42,702 bases of DNA from an uncultured bacterium (GTDB taxonomy: Bacteria; Patescibacteriota; Minisyncoccia; Phycocordibacterales; PALSA-1337), in NCBI GenBank assembly GCA_903870315.1, contig CAIQCJ010000001.1:1-42702 (forward strand). The letters are read 5' to 3'. This document shows, piece by piece, positions 32,454-41,157 of the stretch. Positions within the stretch are counted from its first letter, which is position 1. Every line of letters starts with the position of its first letter. Made by a program: the position numbers and the translations under genes. The notes beneath the pieces are model-generated. The model was not told the DNA's origin. It saw only the letters and a list, made by a program, of their open reading frames with translations, and did no database searches.

Positions 32454-33983
32454 TTATCTAGCAAACTCGATGGTTCTTTGTTCACGTATGACTATGACTT
32501 TGATTTCACCAGGATATTTCATATCTTTTTCGATTTTCAAGGCTATCTCGCGTGCAATATTCTTGGATTCTACATCTCCCAACTCTTCTGGTCTGACAAA
32601 GACACGTATTTCACGACCAGCTTGGAGTGCATAGGCTTTTTCTATACCTTTGAATGAAGTAGCTATGGCTTCTAGATCGCCGAGACGCTTCAAGTAGTTT
32701 TCGACATTGTCGCGACGAGCTCCTGGGCGTGATCCGGATATAGCATCAGCAGTCTGGACTATACGGGATTCGATAGTCTCATAAGGGTATTCTTCATGAT
32801 GTGATTGCATAGCCTTGATAACTTCTTCCGGAGCCCCAAACTTTTGTAATATACGACGACCTATTTCGACATGAGTACCAGTGACTTCATGGTCAAGGGC
32901 CTTACCGATATCGTGGAGTAGTGCACCGGCTTTGGCTACTTGTACGTTTGCACCAAGTTCCTCGGCTATCATGCCGGCAATATGGGCCATTTGTACAGAG
33001 TGCATAAGAACATTTTGACCATAACTGGTACGGAAATGTAGACGACCAAGGATGAGCAATATGCGAGGATCGAGACCGATGACACCACATTCATAAGCGG
33101 CTTGCTCACCTTTTTCTTTGATGGTTTTGTTGATATCTTGCTTGGCTTTTTCGACAACCTGTTCGATGCGTGACGGCTGTATACGGCCATCTTTCAGGAG
33201 TTCTTCAAGTGCTAAACGAGCCACGTGGCGACGTACTGGGTCAAATGAAGAGATGGTGATGGCTCCTGGGGTATCATCGACTAGCACCTCAACTCCGGTG
33301 ATACGTTCGAATGATTTTATATTGCGACCTTCCTTACCAATAATCTTACCTTTGACATCATCACTCGGTATAGGAACGACCGTAGACATAACATCAGATG
33401 CTACAGAAGAGGCGAGGCGCTGTATTGAGACAGCTAATATGTCGCGGGCCTTATTTTCTAGTAGTTCTTCACCTTGAGTATCAAGCTTATTCATACGGAC
33501 CATGATATCTTCCTCATAATTTTTCTCGGCAGCCTTGATGACTTCATCTTTCGCTTGTTCTGTTGTTAGACGAGCCACCTTCTCTATAGCTATCTTGCGA
33601 TCTTGCTCTAGCTTGTCAGCTTGCTCGCGGATAGCCTTGATCTCAGCGACACGCTGTTTGACCAATTCAACCTCCTTATCTAGGTCTACTTGGCGTTTAT
33701 CTAGAAAATCCTCCTTTTTTATAAGGCGGTCTTCTACTTGGTGTATCTTTTCCTCCTTCTCTCTTATCTCAACCTTTGCGTCCTCTACGATCTTGGAATT
33801 CTTGGCTTCAGCTTCAGCAGTAATCTTCTTTGCATCTTCTTTGGCTGTCAGGAGCATTTCCTTGATTTCGAGTTCCATTGAACCCTTTTTCCCCAAGGAA
33901 ATGATCAGACGCAAATAGTAACCAACTGCTGCGCCAATGACCCCAGCGATGGAAAGAAATAGTGCGACTAGTTTTAATGACAT
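32454..33983 (-). CDS. rny: Ribonuclease Y
   Basis: A 509-residue membrane-bound endoribonuclease that starts mRNA decay. An N-terminal membrane helix (about 4-26) is followed by a long coiled coil (about 35-190), a KH domain with GKIIGKEGRNIKSFE, and an HD domain with HDIGKALDHEVTGTH; the C-terminal domain ends VIREQRTIEFAR. Length and order match Bacillus RNase Y. The Shine-Dalgarno AAGGAG is real but buried: two small hairpins lie between 33986 and 34016, one covering it. The gene is downstream of no other; HU follows after about 150 bp. Confidence 0.97.
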   Translation of the reverse strand: MSLKLVALFLSIAGVIGAAVGYYLRLIISLGKKGSMELEIKEMLLTAKEDAKKITAEAEAKNSKIVEDAKVEIREKEEKIHQVEDRLIKKEDFLDKRQVDLDKEVELVKQRVAEIKAIREQADKLEQDRKIAIEKVARLTTEQAKDEVIKAAEKNYEEDIMVRMNKLDTQGEELLENKARDILAVSIQRLASSVASDVMSTVVPIPSDDVKGKIIGKEGRNIKSFERITGVEVLVDDTPGAITISSFDPVRRHVARLALEELLKDGRIQPSRIEQVVEKAKQDINKTIKEKGEQAAYECGVIGLDPRILLILGRLHFRTSYGQNVLMHSVQMAHIAGMIAEELGANVQVAKAGALLHDIGKALDHEVTGTHVEIGRRILQKFGAPEEVIKAMQSHHEEYPYETIESRIVQTADAISGSRPGARRDNVENYLKRLGDLEAIATSFKGIEKAYALQAGREIRVFVRPEELGDVESKNIAREIALKIEKDMKYPGEIKVIVIREQRTIEFAR

Positions 33984-33985
33984 AT

Positions 33986-34016
33986 GCGAATGTGATTCGC
34001 TCCTTAGAGACTAAGG
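33986..34016 (-). promoter_or_regulatory. rny leader: two stacked hairpins, SD in one
   Basis: Minus strand: CCTTAG-TCT-CTAAGG (34016-34002) covers most of the AAGGAG Shine-Dalgarno; GCGAAT-CAC-ATTCGC (34000-33986) lies between it and the ATG at 33983. Folding the second would bring the Shine-Dalgarno close to the start; folding the first would hide it. Confidence 0.55.
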
Positions 34017-34268
34017 CGATAGGATTATTTTATGAGGCTTTGCAAGGGGGTTTGGGCTATCATGTCTAGAAAAGTTCATAATATTTTTTATCACTAAGGC
34101 TTAAAAAAGCGAAATCAAAAATTAAATTGGTAACATGGTCATAATACAATAGGTTAGTGCTTTGCGCAAATTAGATTTTTACTGATTTGCCACATTTTGA
34201 TTTTTGGGTTATAGTCATACAATAATAATTAATTGCGCATGCGCCTTGCGACTTGCGCCTTCATAAAT

Positions 34269-34856
34269 ATGTCATATCTTATACCAACAGTCATAGAGAA
34301 AAGCCCACAAGGTGAACGCGCTTATGATATCTATTCACGTCTTCTGAAAGAGGGGGTTATTTTCCTAGGTGGACCTATTGATGACAGTGTGGCAAATATA
34401 GTTATTGCTCAACTTCTTTTTCTGCAGTCAGAAGACCCAAAGAAAGAGATAAGTATGTATATCAATTCTCCTGGTGGATCAATATCTGCTGGAATGGCTA
34501 TTATAGACACAATGCAACATATCAAGAATGATGTTTCTACGGTCTGTGTCGGTATGGCGGCTTCTATGGGGGCGGTTATATTATCTTGTGGTACAAAAGG
34601 GAAAAGATTTGCATTACCAAATTCTGAGATTATGATTCATCAGCCACTCGGTGGAGTCGAAGGTCAGGCTTCAGATATTGAGATAAGTGCAAAAAGGATT
34701 TTAAAGAATCGTGCAGTCTTGAATAAGATGTTATCCAAGAATACTGGTCAAACATTGAGTAAGATCGAGAAGGATGTTGATCGTGATTTCTTTATGGATG
34801 CCGACGAGTCGAAGAAATACGGTATCATCGATACTATTTTGCCAAGCAAGAAATAA
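34269..34856 (+). CDS. clpP: ATP-dependent Clp protease proteolytic subunit
   Basis: A 195-residue serine protease subunit that forms a double-ring chamber with a Clp ATPase. The ATG at 34269 gives [10 protein letters not shown], the usual ClpP N-terminus; a longer reading adds unrelated residues. The oxyanion segment [10 protein letters not shown], catalytic Ser99 in GMAASMGA, His124 in MIHQP and Asp173 in DRDFFM are all present, so it should be active. The Clp ATPase is not in the window. A TTGATT/TACAAT pair lies near 34180-34220. rsmE follows 41 bp downstream on the same strand. Confidence 0.96.
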   Translation: MSYLIPTVIEKSPQGERAYDIYSRLLKEGVIFLGGPIDDSVANIVIAQLLFLQSEDPKKEISMYINSPGGSISAGMAIIDTMQHIKNDVSTVCVGMAASMGAVILSCGTKGKRFALPNSEIMIHQPLGGVEGQASDIEISAKRILKNRAVLNKMLSKNTGQTLSKIEKDVDRDFFMDADESKKYGIIDTILPSKK

Positions 34857-34897
34857 CAACCAGATAAACTCATACCACTCCGGACGACCATCAATCT

Positions 34898-35701
34898 ATG
34901 AGATTACAACGTTTTTATATTTCAAATAAGATGACCGGGCTTGTCGGTGATAAAATTGGGGCACAAAAGGAATTTTCTATCGATTCATCTGAACTTGTGA
35001 ATCAAATCCATCGAGTCTTCCGGTTGGAAGACGGAGACTCAGTAATATTATTTGATGGTTCCGGATATGATTATGAATGTAAGATTTTAGCTGGAGATAG
35101 TAAGTCTGAAAGAGCTAAAGACTCGAAAAAAACAATAGATAACAAAGACAGGATTACTTTTCAAGTGATCTCTTCTGTACGAAGTCGTTTTATGCCAATG
35201 AGGGATATTTATCTGTGTGCAGCTATTACAAAGAAGGACACTTTTGAATGGATTGTTGAGAAGGCCACAGAACTTGGAGTGAATCACATCGTCCCAGTCT
35301 TAGCTGAACGTAGTGAGAAGAAATCATTAAATAATAAGCGTCTTTATAAGATCGCCATCGAAGCTAGTGAACAAAGTGGACGTGGTAATGTGCCAGCCAT
35401 ATTACCTATAACGACACTTGAAGATGTTGTCGGTCTGGTGAAGAGTTTAGATAATACGAAAGCCATAGTCTTGCATACTGAAGGAGATCTTTTGGATAGA
35501 GGTGGTATCACTTTAAGTGATGGGATTTCTGGAGAAATACAACCTATATATGTTTTCATAGGCCCTGAGGGCGGTTGGTCTTTGGTGGAGATGAACTTGT
35601 TTCACGATAGTGAAATCCCTATAAAATGTCTTGGAAATCAAGTCCTTAGAGCTGAAACCGCTGTTGTTGCTGCCCTTTCTATGGTTGTATTTTCGAAATA
35701 A
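34898..35701 (+). CDS. rsmE: 16S rRNA (uracil1498-N3)-methyltransferase
   Basis: A 267-residue SPOUT-class enzyme that methylates U1498 of 16S rRNA. The N-terminal PUA-like domain has HRVFRLEDGDSVILFDGSG; the catalytic knot has KKDTFEWIVEKATELGV, PVLAERSEKK, IGPEGGWSLVE and LGNQVLRAETAVVAAL, which close the SAM-binding trefoil. It starts 41 bp after clpP and likely shares its transcript. Length is slightly above the usual 245, with a polar insertion in the N-terminal domain (near 65-85). Confidence 0.95.
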   Translation: MRLQRFYISNKMTGLVGDKIGAQKEFSIDSSELVNQIHRVFRLEDGDSVILFDGSGYDYECKILAGDSKSERAKDSKKTIDNKDRITFQVISSVRSRFMPMRDIYLCAAITKKDTFEWIVEKATELGVNHIVPVLAERSEKKSLNNKRLYKIAIEASEQSGRGNVPAILPITTLEDVVGLVKSLDNTKAIVLHTEGDLLDRGGITLSDGISGEIQPIYVFIGPEGGWSLVEMNLFHDSEIPIKCLGNQVLRAETAVVAALSMVVFSK

Positions 35702-35791
35702 GTCCTTTCACACAATCTTGAATCAGTCTTCTATAGAGCTAGCTTTTTTGCTACTGATGTTATAGGCTATTCTTCGGAAAGGTAGGTGTAT

Positions 35792-36082
35792 ATGAAACAG
35801 AATGAAGTTTGCAAAAAAGCAAAAGGCGTCTGTTTGGTTAGACAGGGGCGGCTCAAAAGGTTGTTTGTGTGGGATCCAAAGAAGAGGTGCTGGGTCTCCG
35901 ACTCCAACAAAGAAGTTTCTGTGAGACGAATTGGTAAGTCTTCTTGGCGAGTGTTCGCGCCAACCATTAGCGCTGGGCAAGTCATCATCGTCTTGGGCCC
36001 AAAGGACAAAGACAACAGAGACTCCGCCTTTCGTTTGGCGGCTGTTCATTCGTGCAAGAAGGTCTTGCCGTCTGATACTTAG
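35792..36082 (+). CDS. Small orphan protein, 96 aa
   Basis: The ATG at 35792 has a Shine-Dalgarno (AAAGGTAGGTG) just before it; an in-frame GTG two codons upstream is less likely. The product is basic, has four Cys and a strand-rich middle (LFVWDPKKRCWVSDS, VVFAPTISAGQVIIV-like pattern), and no membrane segment. No family is recognised. Codons are richer in C- and G-ending triplets than in neighbours, and it is followed at once by a strong hairpin terminator. This suggests a separately acquired or highly expressed small gene. Confidence 0.65.
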   Translation: MKQNEVCKKAKGVCLVRQGRLKRLFVWDPKKRCWVSDSNKEVSVRRIGKSSWRVFAPTISAGQVIIVLGPKDKDNRDSAFRLAAVHSCKKVLPSDT

Positions 36083-36101
36083 TTGATAACCAAATGGATG
36101 A

Positions 36102-36134
36102 AAAAGCAGCGTCTTTCATAAAGATGCTGCTTTT
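36102..36134. terminator. Bidirectional terminator between orphan gene and tig
   Basis: AAAAGCAGCGTCTT pairs with AAGATGCTGCTTTT over 14 positions including one G-U pair, with T-rich sequence on both exits. Confidence 0.85.
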
Positions 36135-36154
36135 CTCTTTTTATTCCAGATGTA

Positions 36155-37252
36155 TTATTTGTCAGCTTTCTCTAGCCACTGAAAGACCTTTTCGTTAGTT
36201 AGGACTGTCTCCGCATAAGTATAGGCACTTTCACGGTCTGCATCTTTGTAATGTTCTATAATATGATTGACCTCCTCTTCTATCTCTTTCATCTCGGGCT
36301 TTATCTTTTCAGCCGAAGATATGGAGTTCAATATGAGTTGCAGTTTGGCTTTTTTCTCTGCATAAGGACGCCATTCTTTTCTCAAGTCCTCCAGTGTCTT
36401 CTTGGCGTGTTTCAAATAATCATCCAACTTGACACCCATCCTTTCTATATCAGCTGAAAATTGCGATTCTGTTCTGTGGAGCTCACTCTCTACCATGATA
36501 TCTGGAATTTCTACTTGGGTTTCTTCGGCTATCGCATCGGCTATGCGGATACGGCGCTTGTCTTTGGCCTCATTAACTTTCTGTTCAGAAAGCATTGAAG
36601 ATAGTTTATTTTTGAAATCCGGTACATCTGTAAAGTCACCAATCTTCTTTACAAAATCATCTGTCAGTTCTGGCATAGCGGCTTCTACAGCTTTCTCATG
36701 TTCTTCTGGCGACATCTTCTCATGGTCATGGCCTTCGTGAGGAGCACGTGATTTTCTGATACGCAAAATAGTATCATCAATATCTTTGTCAGTGACTTTT
36801 GTCTCATCGGCTGTAGATTTGGCCATCTCTTTTGTAGCTATCTTCTTGTAATCTGGCAATTTTATCTCTGGCATAACGGCTGTAGTTATCTTGAATTCCA
36901 ATGGATTATTTTCGGCCAGCTTAGTTATCTGCGTAGCCGGCTTTCCTATGGCATCGATTTTATTGTCTACAATGATGTCTATATAAGCTTTAGATAAAGC
37001 CAGTTCAGCCATCTCTTCAAGTATAGCCATTGGGCCTACTTTCGTGACTAGAATATTTTCTGGAACCAGACCTTTTCGGAAACCATCTATGGTGACAGAG
37101 TCGTTTATATTTTTTAAAGCTTTGGCACGATAAGAGTTTAGTACGGATTCTGATATGGAACCCATTATCTCGACCTGAGATTTTTTGGTCTTACTTATGG
37201 TGGCTGAAGCATAACTCTTCTGACTTTCTGTGTTTGTGGCTTTTGTTGTCAT
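36155..37252 (-). CDS. tig: Trigger factor without PPIase domain
   Basis: A 365-residue ribosome-associated chaperone. The ribosome-binding signature GFRKGLVP appears in the N-terminal domain (near 58-65), and the C-terminal helical arms run from about 190 to the end. Between them the FKBP-type PPIase domain (about 85 residues in E. coli, 432 in total) is missing; a short acidic and His-rich linker HEGHDHEKMSPEEHEKA stands there. Chaperone activity should remain. A TTGCAG/TAAACT promoter (17-bp spacer) lies about 60 nt upstream. Confidence 0.92.
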   Translation of the reverse strand: MTTKATNTESQKSYASATISKTKKSQVEIMGSISESVLNSYRAKALKNINDSVTIDGFRKGLVPENILVTKVGPMAILEEMAELALSKAYIDIIVDNKIDAIGKPATQITKLAENNPLEFKITTAVMPEIKLPDYKKIATKEMAKSTADETKVTDKDIDDTILRIRKSRAPHEGHDHEKMSPEEHEKAVEAAMPELTDDFVKKIGDFTDVPDFKNKLSSMLSEQKVNEAKDKRRIRIADAIAEETQVEIPDIMVESELHRTESQFSADIERMGVKLDDYLKHAKKTLEDLRKEWRPYAEKKAKLQLILNSISSAEKIKPEMKEIEEEVNHIIEHYKDADRESAYTYAETVLTNEKVFQWLEKADK

Positions 37253-37343
37253 GACGATTTATTTTGACTTATCTTAAATAATAAATATTTTCTTTATGGC
37301 GTGAGTTTACACGGATAATAGATAAACTGCAAGAAAGCATAAT

Positions 37344-37375
37344 AAAAATCGGACACCTTCAGTTGTCCGATTTTT
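37344..37375 (-). terminator. Rho-independent terminator
   Basis: Perfect 12-bp arms AAAAATCGGACA and TGTCCGATTTTT with an 8-nt loop, 20 bp after the stop of the 94-aa membrane gene. Confidence 0.88.
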
Positions 37376-37395
37376 GGCTAAATATTAAGTCTAGA

Positions 37396-37680
37396 TTAGA
37401 AATTCTGGCTATCCAATCCTTGTACTGATGTGTTCAGGTCGTTCTTGAGAGATTGCGTATCATCAGCGGTATTTGTCACTACCGGTACTTCTTGTGGTTG
37501 CACTATGGTAGTTGTGGCATTTGTATAGATATTTGAGTCTGATTTATCCTGCCGACCTATCTTAGAGGCGAATATATAAAGAGCGACGATGATCAGAACC
37601 AGAGCTATGACCAATGTCATGATTATAGGACCGATTTTTTTGTGTTCTGGTAGTATAGGGGCTTGATTATTGGTTTCCAT
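37396..37680 (-). CDS. Small single-pass membrane protein, 94 aa
   Basis: A short cytosolic stretch (MNNQAPILPEHKKIGPII type), one membrane helix (about 19-40, with IMTLVIALVLIIVALYIFA) and an external Asp/Thr/Asn/Ser-rich tail of about 50 residues that should be disordered. No family is recognised. It follows the secreted Arg/Asn-rich gene by 39 bp on the same strand and is closed by a strong terminator, so the two genes form a unit, probably serving the envelope. Confidence 0.7.
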   Translation of the reverse strand: METNNQAPILPEHKKIGPIIMTLVIALVLIIVALYIFASKIGRQDKSDSNIYTNATTTIVQPQEVPVVTNTADDTQSLKNDLNTSVQGLDSQNF

Positions 37681-37719
37681 GTTTTTATATTAGTTTGTAA
37701 GAGTTTGATTGCGAAGTGC

Positions 37720-38676
37720 TTATTGGTTAGTCGTAGTTCCAGTTCCAGGACATTTTGTAAATTCACAGCGTGGACCGGTGCGGCTCACATATGATCCGCC
37801 AGGACACAACATAGCTTCTTGGCTACATATCACGGGATTACCTTCAGGATTTTGTGGTGGAGTGCTTGTAGAACGGTTATCTGTATTTCCTTGGCCAATC
37901 TTTCCATTGGTTGCTCCTACGACTTGAGCCAAAGCTGTTACTACATTGTTCAAGGCATCTCGGGCATCTTTGATAGCGGCTATAGTAGATGAAGCCATCT
38001 GTCGTGGTACTTCGAGTTGTATACTTAATGTAGTAGTTGGAGCACCTGTAGATATGTTACTCATGATAGGTGTCCCCGTTGCTGGACTGAAAGCCGCGAA
38101 ACTATCTACGGAGCTTTTTGCTAGTGACAGCTTGTTATCAGCTATGACTAGTAAAGGCTTCACAGAAGTCATGTCTTTACCGCTTTGTGTGGCTTTGTCT
38201 ATACGGTTTTGTATCCTGTTTCTAACTTGGTTTAGATTTTCTAAAGAGCGTCTTAGTTGGTTTACGATCCTATTTTGTTGCAGTTTGAATATATCTAGGC
38301 GCAACTCCTTACGTTCATTGCGCTGTCCTGGTGGAATATTTTTTCCATCAGTACTTGAAGCCTGGTTGAGATCTTTGAGCTCATTGCGCTTTTGGTCTAT
38401 CTGTCTACGTATCTCAGCTTGTATGTCTCTCGGCGTGCTGGTTCCGGTCGAGGAAGCGAAGCCTAGCCTTCGGAAATCTGGGGTTGTAGAACCTGTATGG
38501 CCCATTGGCAATCGGCGACCTGTATTTTGCATGGGAGGTCTCTGTTCCGAAGATGATCCATTTTCAGAATTACCACGTCTATTATCTGCTGGTGGTGAAA
38601 CTTGTGCACTTGTTAGTAGAGGTATTATGACCAGTGATAACCCTATGGTTAGGCTTATTAATTGAGTTTTTTTCAT
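37720..38676 (-). CDS. Secreted helical protein with C-terminal Cys motif
   Basis: A 318-residue protein with a signal peptide (about 1-24, ending TSAQ). The middle is rich in Arg, Asn and Gln with long helices (about 95-180, KRNELKDLNQASSTDGK; LRRSLENLNQVRNRIQNRI) similar to DUF5667-type envelope proteins. The C-terminus carries a four-Cys motif of the form C-x6-CPGGSYVSRTGPRC-x4-CP, which recurs on exported Parcubacteria proteins. Function is unknown. It is the first gene of a two-gene unit. Confidence 0.75.
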   Translation of the reverse strand: MKKTQLISLTIGLSLVIIPLLTSAQVSPPADNRRGNSENGSSSEQRPPMQNTGRRLPMGHTGSTTPDFRRLGFASSTGTSTPRDIQAEIRRQIDQKRNELKDLNQASSTDGKNIPPGQRNERKELRLDIFKLQQNRIVNQLRRSLENLNQVRNRIQNRIDKATQSGKDMTSVKPLLVIADNKLSLAKSSVDSFAAFSPATGTPIMSNISTGAPTTTLSIQLEVPRQMASSTIAAIKDARDALNNVVTALAQVVGATNGKIGQGNTDNRSTSTPPQNPEGNPVICSQEAMLCPGGSYVSRTGPRCEFTKCPGTGTTTNQ

Positions 38677-38770
38677 GGTTAAGTTGATTAAAGTATCTAA
38701 TTAGTAACACCTATTGTGAACAATGTCGATATGATCACTATAGGTGACTCTGTTTATTATATCACAATAC

Positions 38771-38793
38771 AAAAACCGCCCGTTTGTGAGCGG
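38771..38793 (-). terminator. Rho-independent terminator of hppA
   Basis: CCGC/GCGG stem within a longer imperfect hairpin; the minus strand then has TTTTT and a TTGTATTG that can extend the stem. Confidence 0.7.
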
Positions 38794-38854
38794 CTATTGT
38801 ATTGCGTGTATCAACTCTTGTTAACCGATTGATTTTGCCAGTGTTTTATTGGTT

Positions 38855-40855
38855 TTATATCAAGAACGGAACTATCAAAAGAGCCACAATGTTCAAAATC
38901 TTGATCATTGGGTTGATAGCAGGACCAGCTGTGTCCTTGTAAGGATCTCCAACAGTATCACCTGTAACAGCTGCTTTGTGAGCATCTGAACCCTTACCTC
39001 CATGATTGCCTTTCTCAATAAGCTTTTTTGCATTGTCCCAAGCCCCACCACCAGATGTCATTGAGATAGCCACAAAGAGACCTGTGACTATAGAACCTAC
39101 AAGTAAACCTCCAAGTGCAACTGGACCGAGTAGGAAACCGACGATGATCGGAGCTAGAACAGGTATCAAAGCCGGGACAATCATTTCCTTGATAGCAGCT
39201 GAAGTGACGATGTCGACACAACGAGCATAGTCAGGCTTGGCTGTGCCTTGCATGATACCCTTGATCTCACGGAATTGTCTGCGGACCTCCTCAACAACTT
39301 TCCCTGCGGCTTTACCTACAGATTCCATACAGAGAGCGGCGAAATAGTATGGAAGAAGACCGCCAATGAAGAGACCGACTATGACTTTGGGATTACTGAG
39401 ATCAAACCTTAGAGCTGGGACGAGTTCTGTATATGAAGCAAAGAGGACAATAGCGGCCAGACCAGCAGAACCTATGGCGTAACCCTTTGTAACTGCCTTT
39501 GTAGTGTTACCGACAGCGTCTAGAGGATCTGTGATGTCACGGATCTCTTTTGGAAGTTCGGCCATCTCAGCGATACCACCAGCATTGTCGGTGATAGGAC
39601 CATAAGCGTCGATAGCGACTACGATACCAGCCATAGAAAGCATACTCATGGCGGCTACAGCGATACCGTAGAGTCCAGCGAAGTGGTAAGAGAAAAGTAT
39701 TCCAAGGACGATAGTTATAAGAGGCCATGCTGTTGACTTCATTGAAATAGCCAGACCTTGAATAACATTTGTTCCATGACCAGAAACCGATGCTTGAGCG
39801 ATGGACTTAACAGGATTGTATTTTGTAGAAGTGTAATATTCAGTGATGATCACGAGGGCGGCCGTAACCAGAAGACCGACTATGGTACAACCAAAGATAT
39901 TTAGTATGCTATAGACTCCATTTCCTCCCATGATGAGAGAAGTTGCAGGGAAGAATGCGGCAGCAGCGATAATACCAGCAACAGCGAGACCTTTGTACAT
40001 TGCACCCATTATATTTGGTGTCTCGCTAGCATCTTTAGTCTTAGATAGGCGCACGAACCATGTTCCGATGATAGAAGCGACTATGGCGATACCACCCAAA
40101 GCTAGAGGGAATGTAACGGCACCACCGAAACTCTTGAAAACATGAGAACCGAGCATGATGGCTGCTATGGTTGTGACGGCATAAGTCTCAAAGAGGTCAG
40201 CTGCCATACCAGCACAGTCACCAACGTTATCTCCAACGTTATCAGCGATAACACCTGGGTTGCGTGGATCATCTTCTGGAATACCAGCCTCAACTTTTCC
40301 AACTATGTCTGTACCAACATCAGCAGCTTTAGTGAAGATACCTCCACCAAGACGAGCGAAGATGGAAATTAGGCTGGCACCGAAGGCAAGACCGATAAGG
40401 GATCCGACATTCTGTGTTATGGAGTAGAATCCAGTAACACCAAGAAGGGCTAGACCGACAACCATAAGTCCGGTGACTGAGCCACCATTGAAAGCTAGAG
40501 AAAGGGCGCTTTGTAAACCTTGCTTGGCAGCTTCTGTTGTACGGATATTTGAGCGAACAGAGACATTCATACCAATATAGCCAGCCAATGCTGAGAGAAT
40601 AGCACCAACTAAGAAACCGACTGCCAATATGATGCCTAGCTTCCACCAAAGAATGAAGAATAAGATCACTGCTATGACAGCGATAGTTCTATATTGGCGG
40701 TTGAGATAAGCTTTTGCTCCGGCTTGGATAGCTGCAGCGATCTCACGCATACGGTCATTTCCTGTAGGCTTCTTCATTATAGAAGCAGCTAAGAAACCCC
40801 CGTAAGCTATAGCGATCACTGAACAAGTAAGTGCGAACCAGATGTATGATGACAT
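38855..40855 (-). CDS. hppA: Membrane-bound H+-translocating pyrophosphatase
   Basis: A 666-residue protein of about 15-16 membrane helices that uses PPi hydrolysis to pump H+. The PPi/Mg site is seen as [39 protein letters not shown] and, near the end, [35 protein letters not shown] carries Lys at the position that marks K+-independent H+-PPases, so H+ rather than Na+ pumping is expected. I use the ATG at 40855 ([11 protein letters not shown]), since the 24 residues upstream are leader. Confidence 0.96.
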   Translation of the reverse strand: MSSYIWFALTCSVIAIAYGGFLAASIMKKPTGNDRMREIAAAIQAGAKAYLNRQYRTIAVIAVILFFILWWKLGIILAVGFLVGAILSALAGYIGMNVSVRSNIRTTEAAKQGLQSALSLAFNGGSVTGLMVVGLALLGVTGFYSITQNVGSLIGLAFGASLISIFARLGGGIFTKAADVGTDIVGKVEAGIPEDDPRNPGVIADNVGDNVGDCAGMAADLFETYAVTTIAAIMLGSHVFKSFGGAVTFPLALGGIAIVASIIGTWFVRLSKTKDASETPNIMGAMYKGLAVAGIIAAAAFFPATSLIMGGNGVYSILNIFGCTIVGLLVTAALVIITEYYTSTKYNPVKSIAQASVSGHGTNVIQGLAISMKSTAWPLITIVLGILFSYHFAGLYGIAVAAMSMLSMAGIVVAIDAYGPITDNAGGIAEMAELPKEIRDITDPLDAVGNTTKAVTKGYAIGSAGLAAIVLFASYTELVPALRFDLSNPKVIVGLFIGGLLPYYFAALCMESVGKAAGKVVEEVRRQFREIKGIMQGTAKPDYARCVDIVTSAAIKEMIVPALIPVLAPIIVGFLLGPVALGGLLVGSIVTGLFVAISMTSGGGAWDNAKKLIEKGNHGGKGSDAHKAAVTGDTVGDPYKDTAGPAINPMIKILNIVALLIVPFLI

Positions 40856-41157
40856 GTGATTATATTTAGACCGTGAGGTCTTTGTTAATAAATGGCCAGA
40901 TGGCCTTGTTAATGTATAGAACGACAATATAGCAGAGAAATGTAATTATGTCATCGGTACCTCAATGTATCATGGCCTTCGCAACGCCTTAGTAGTTTTT
41001 GGTATTGAATATTTTTTAGCCATGGTTTGATAGCTGGGGATGTGCCTGACCTCAAGGTCTGGCTTTCAGAACTAGTTGAGTAAAAAAGAGTCCTCCCATA
41101 GCCAAGTCTTTGGAAGGACCACTTCTTCTTTTCAATAAATAAATTTTGCTGTACAAA
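40856..41157 (-). promoter_or_regulatory. hppA leader and promoter; nusA downstream region
   Basis: 302 bp without a gene. The nusA terminator is at 41082-41119. The hppA promoter is ATGACA (40954-40949), 17-bp spacer, TATATT (40931-40926) with an extended TGC. The 60-nt leader has two small hairpins, GGCCA-TC-TGGCC and AGACC-TCAC-GGTCT, and no clear Shine-Dalgarno. A further palindrome with GACCT/AGGTC lies near 41043-41064. Confidence 0.6.
41082..41119 (-). terminator. Rho-independent terminator of nusA
   Basis: GTCCT-x-CC and GG-x-AGGAC arms (41090-41119) with a 14-nt loop, then TCTTTTTTA on the minus strand. Confidence 0.8.

Noticed and set aside
40329-40649. Trp/Ser/Arg-rich ORF inside hppA
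   Set aside because: It is a shadow frame of hppA.
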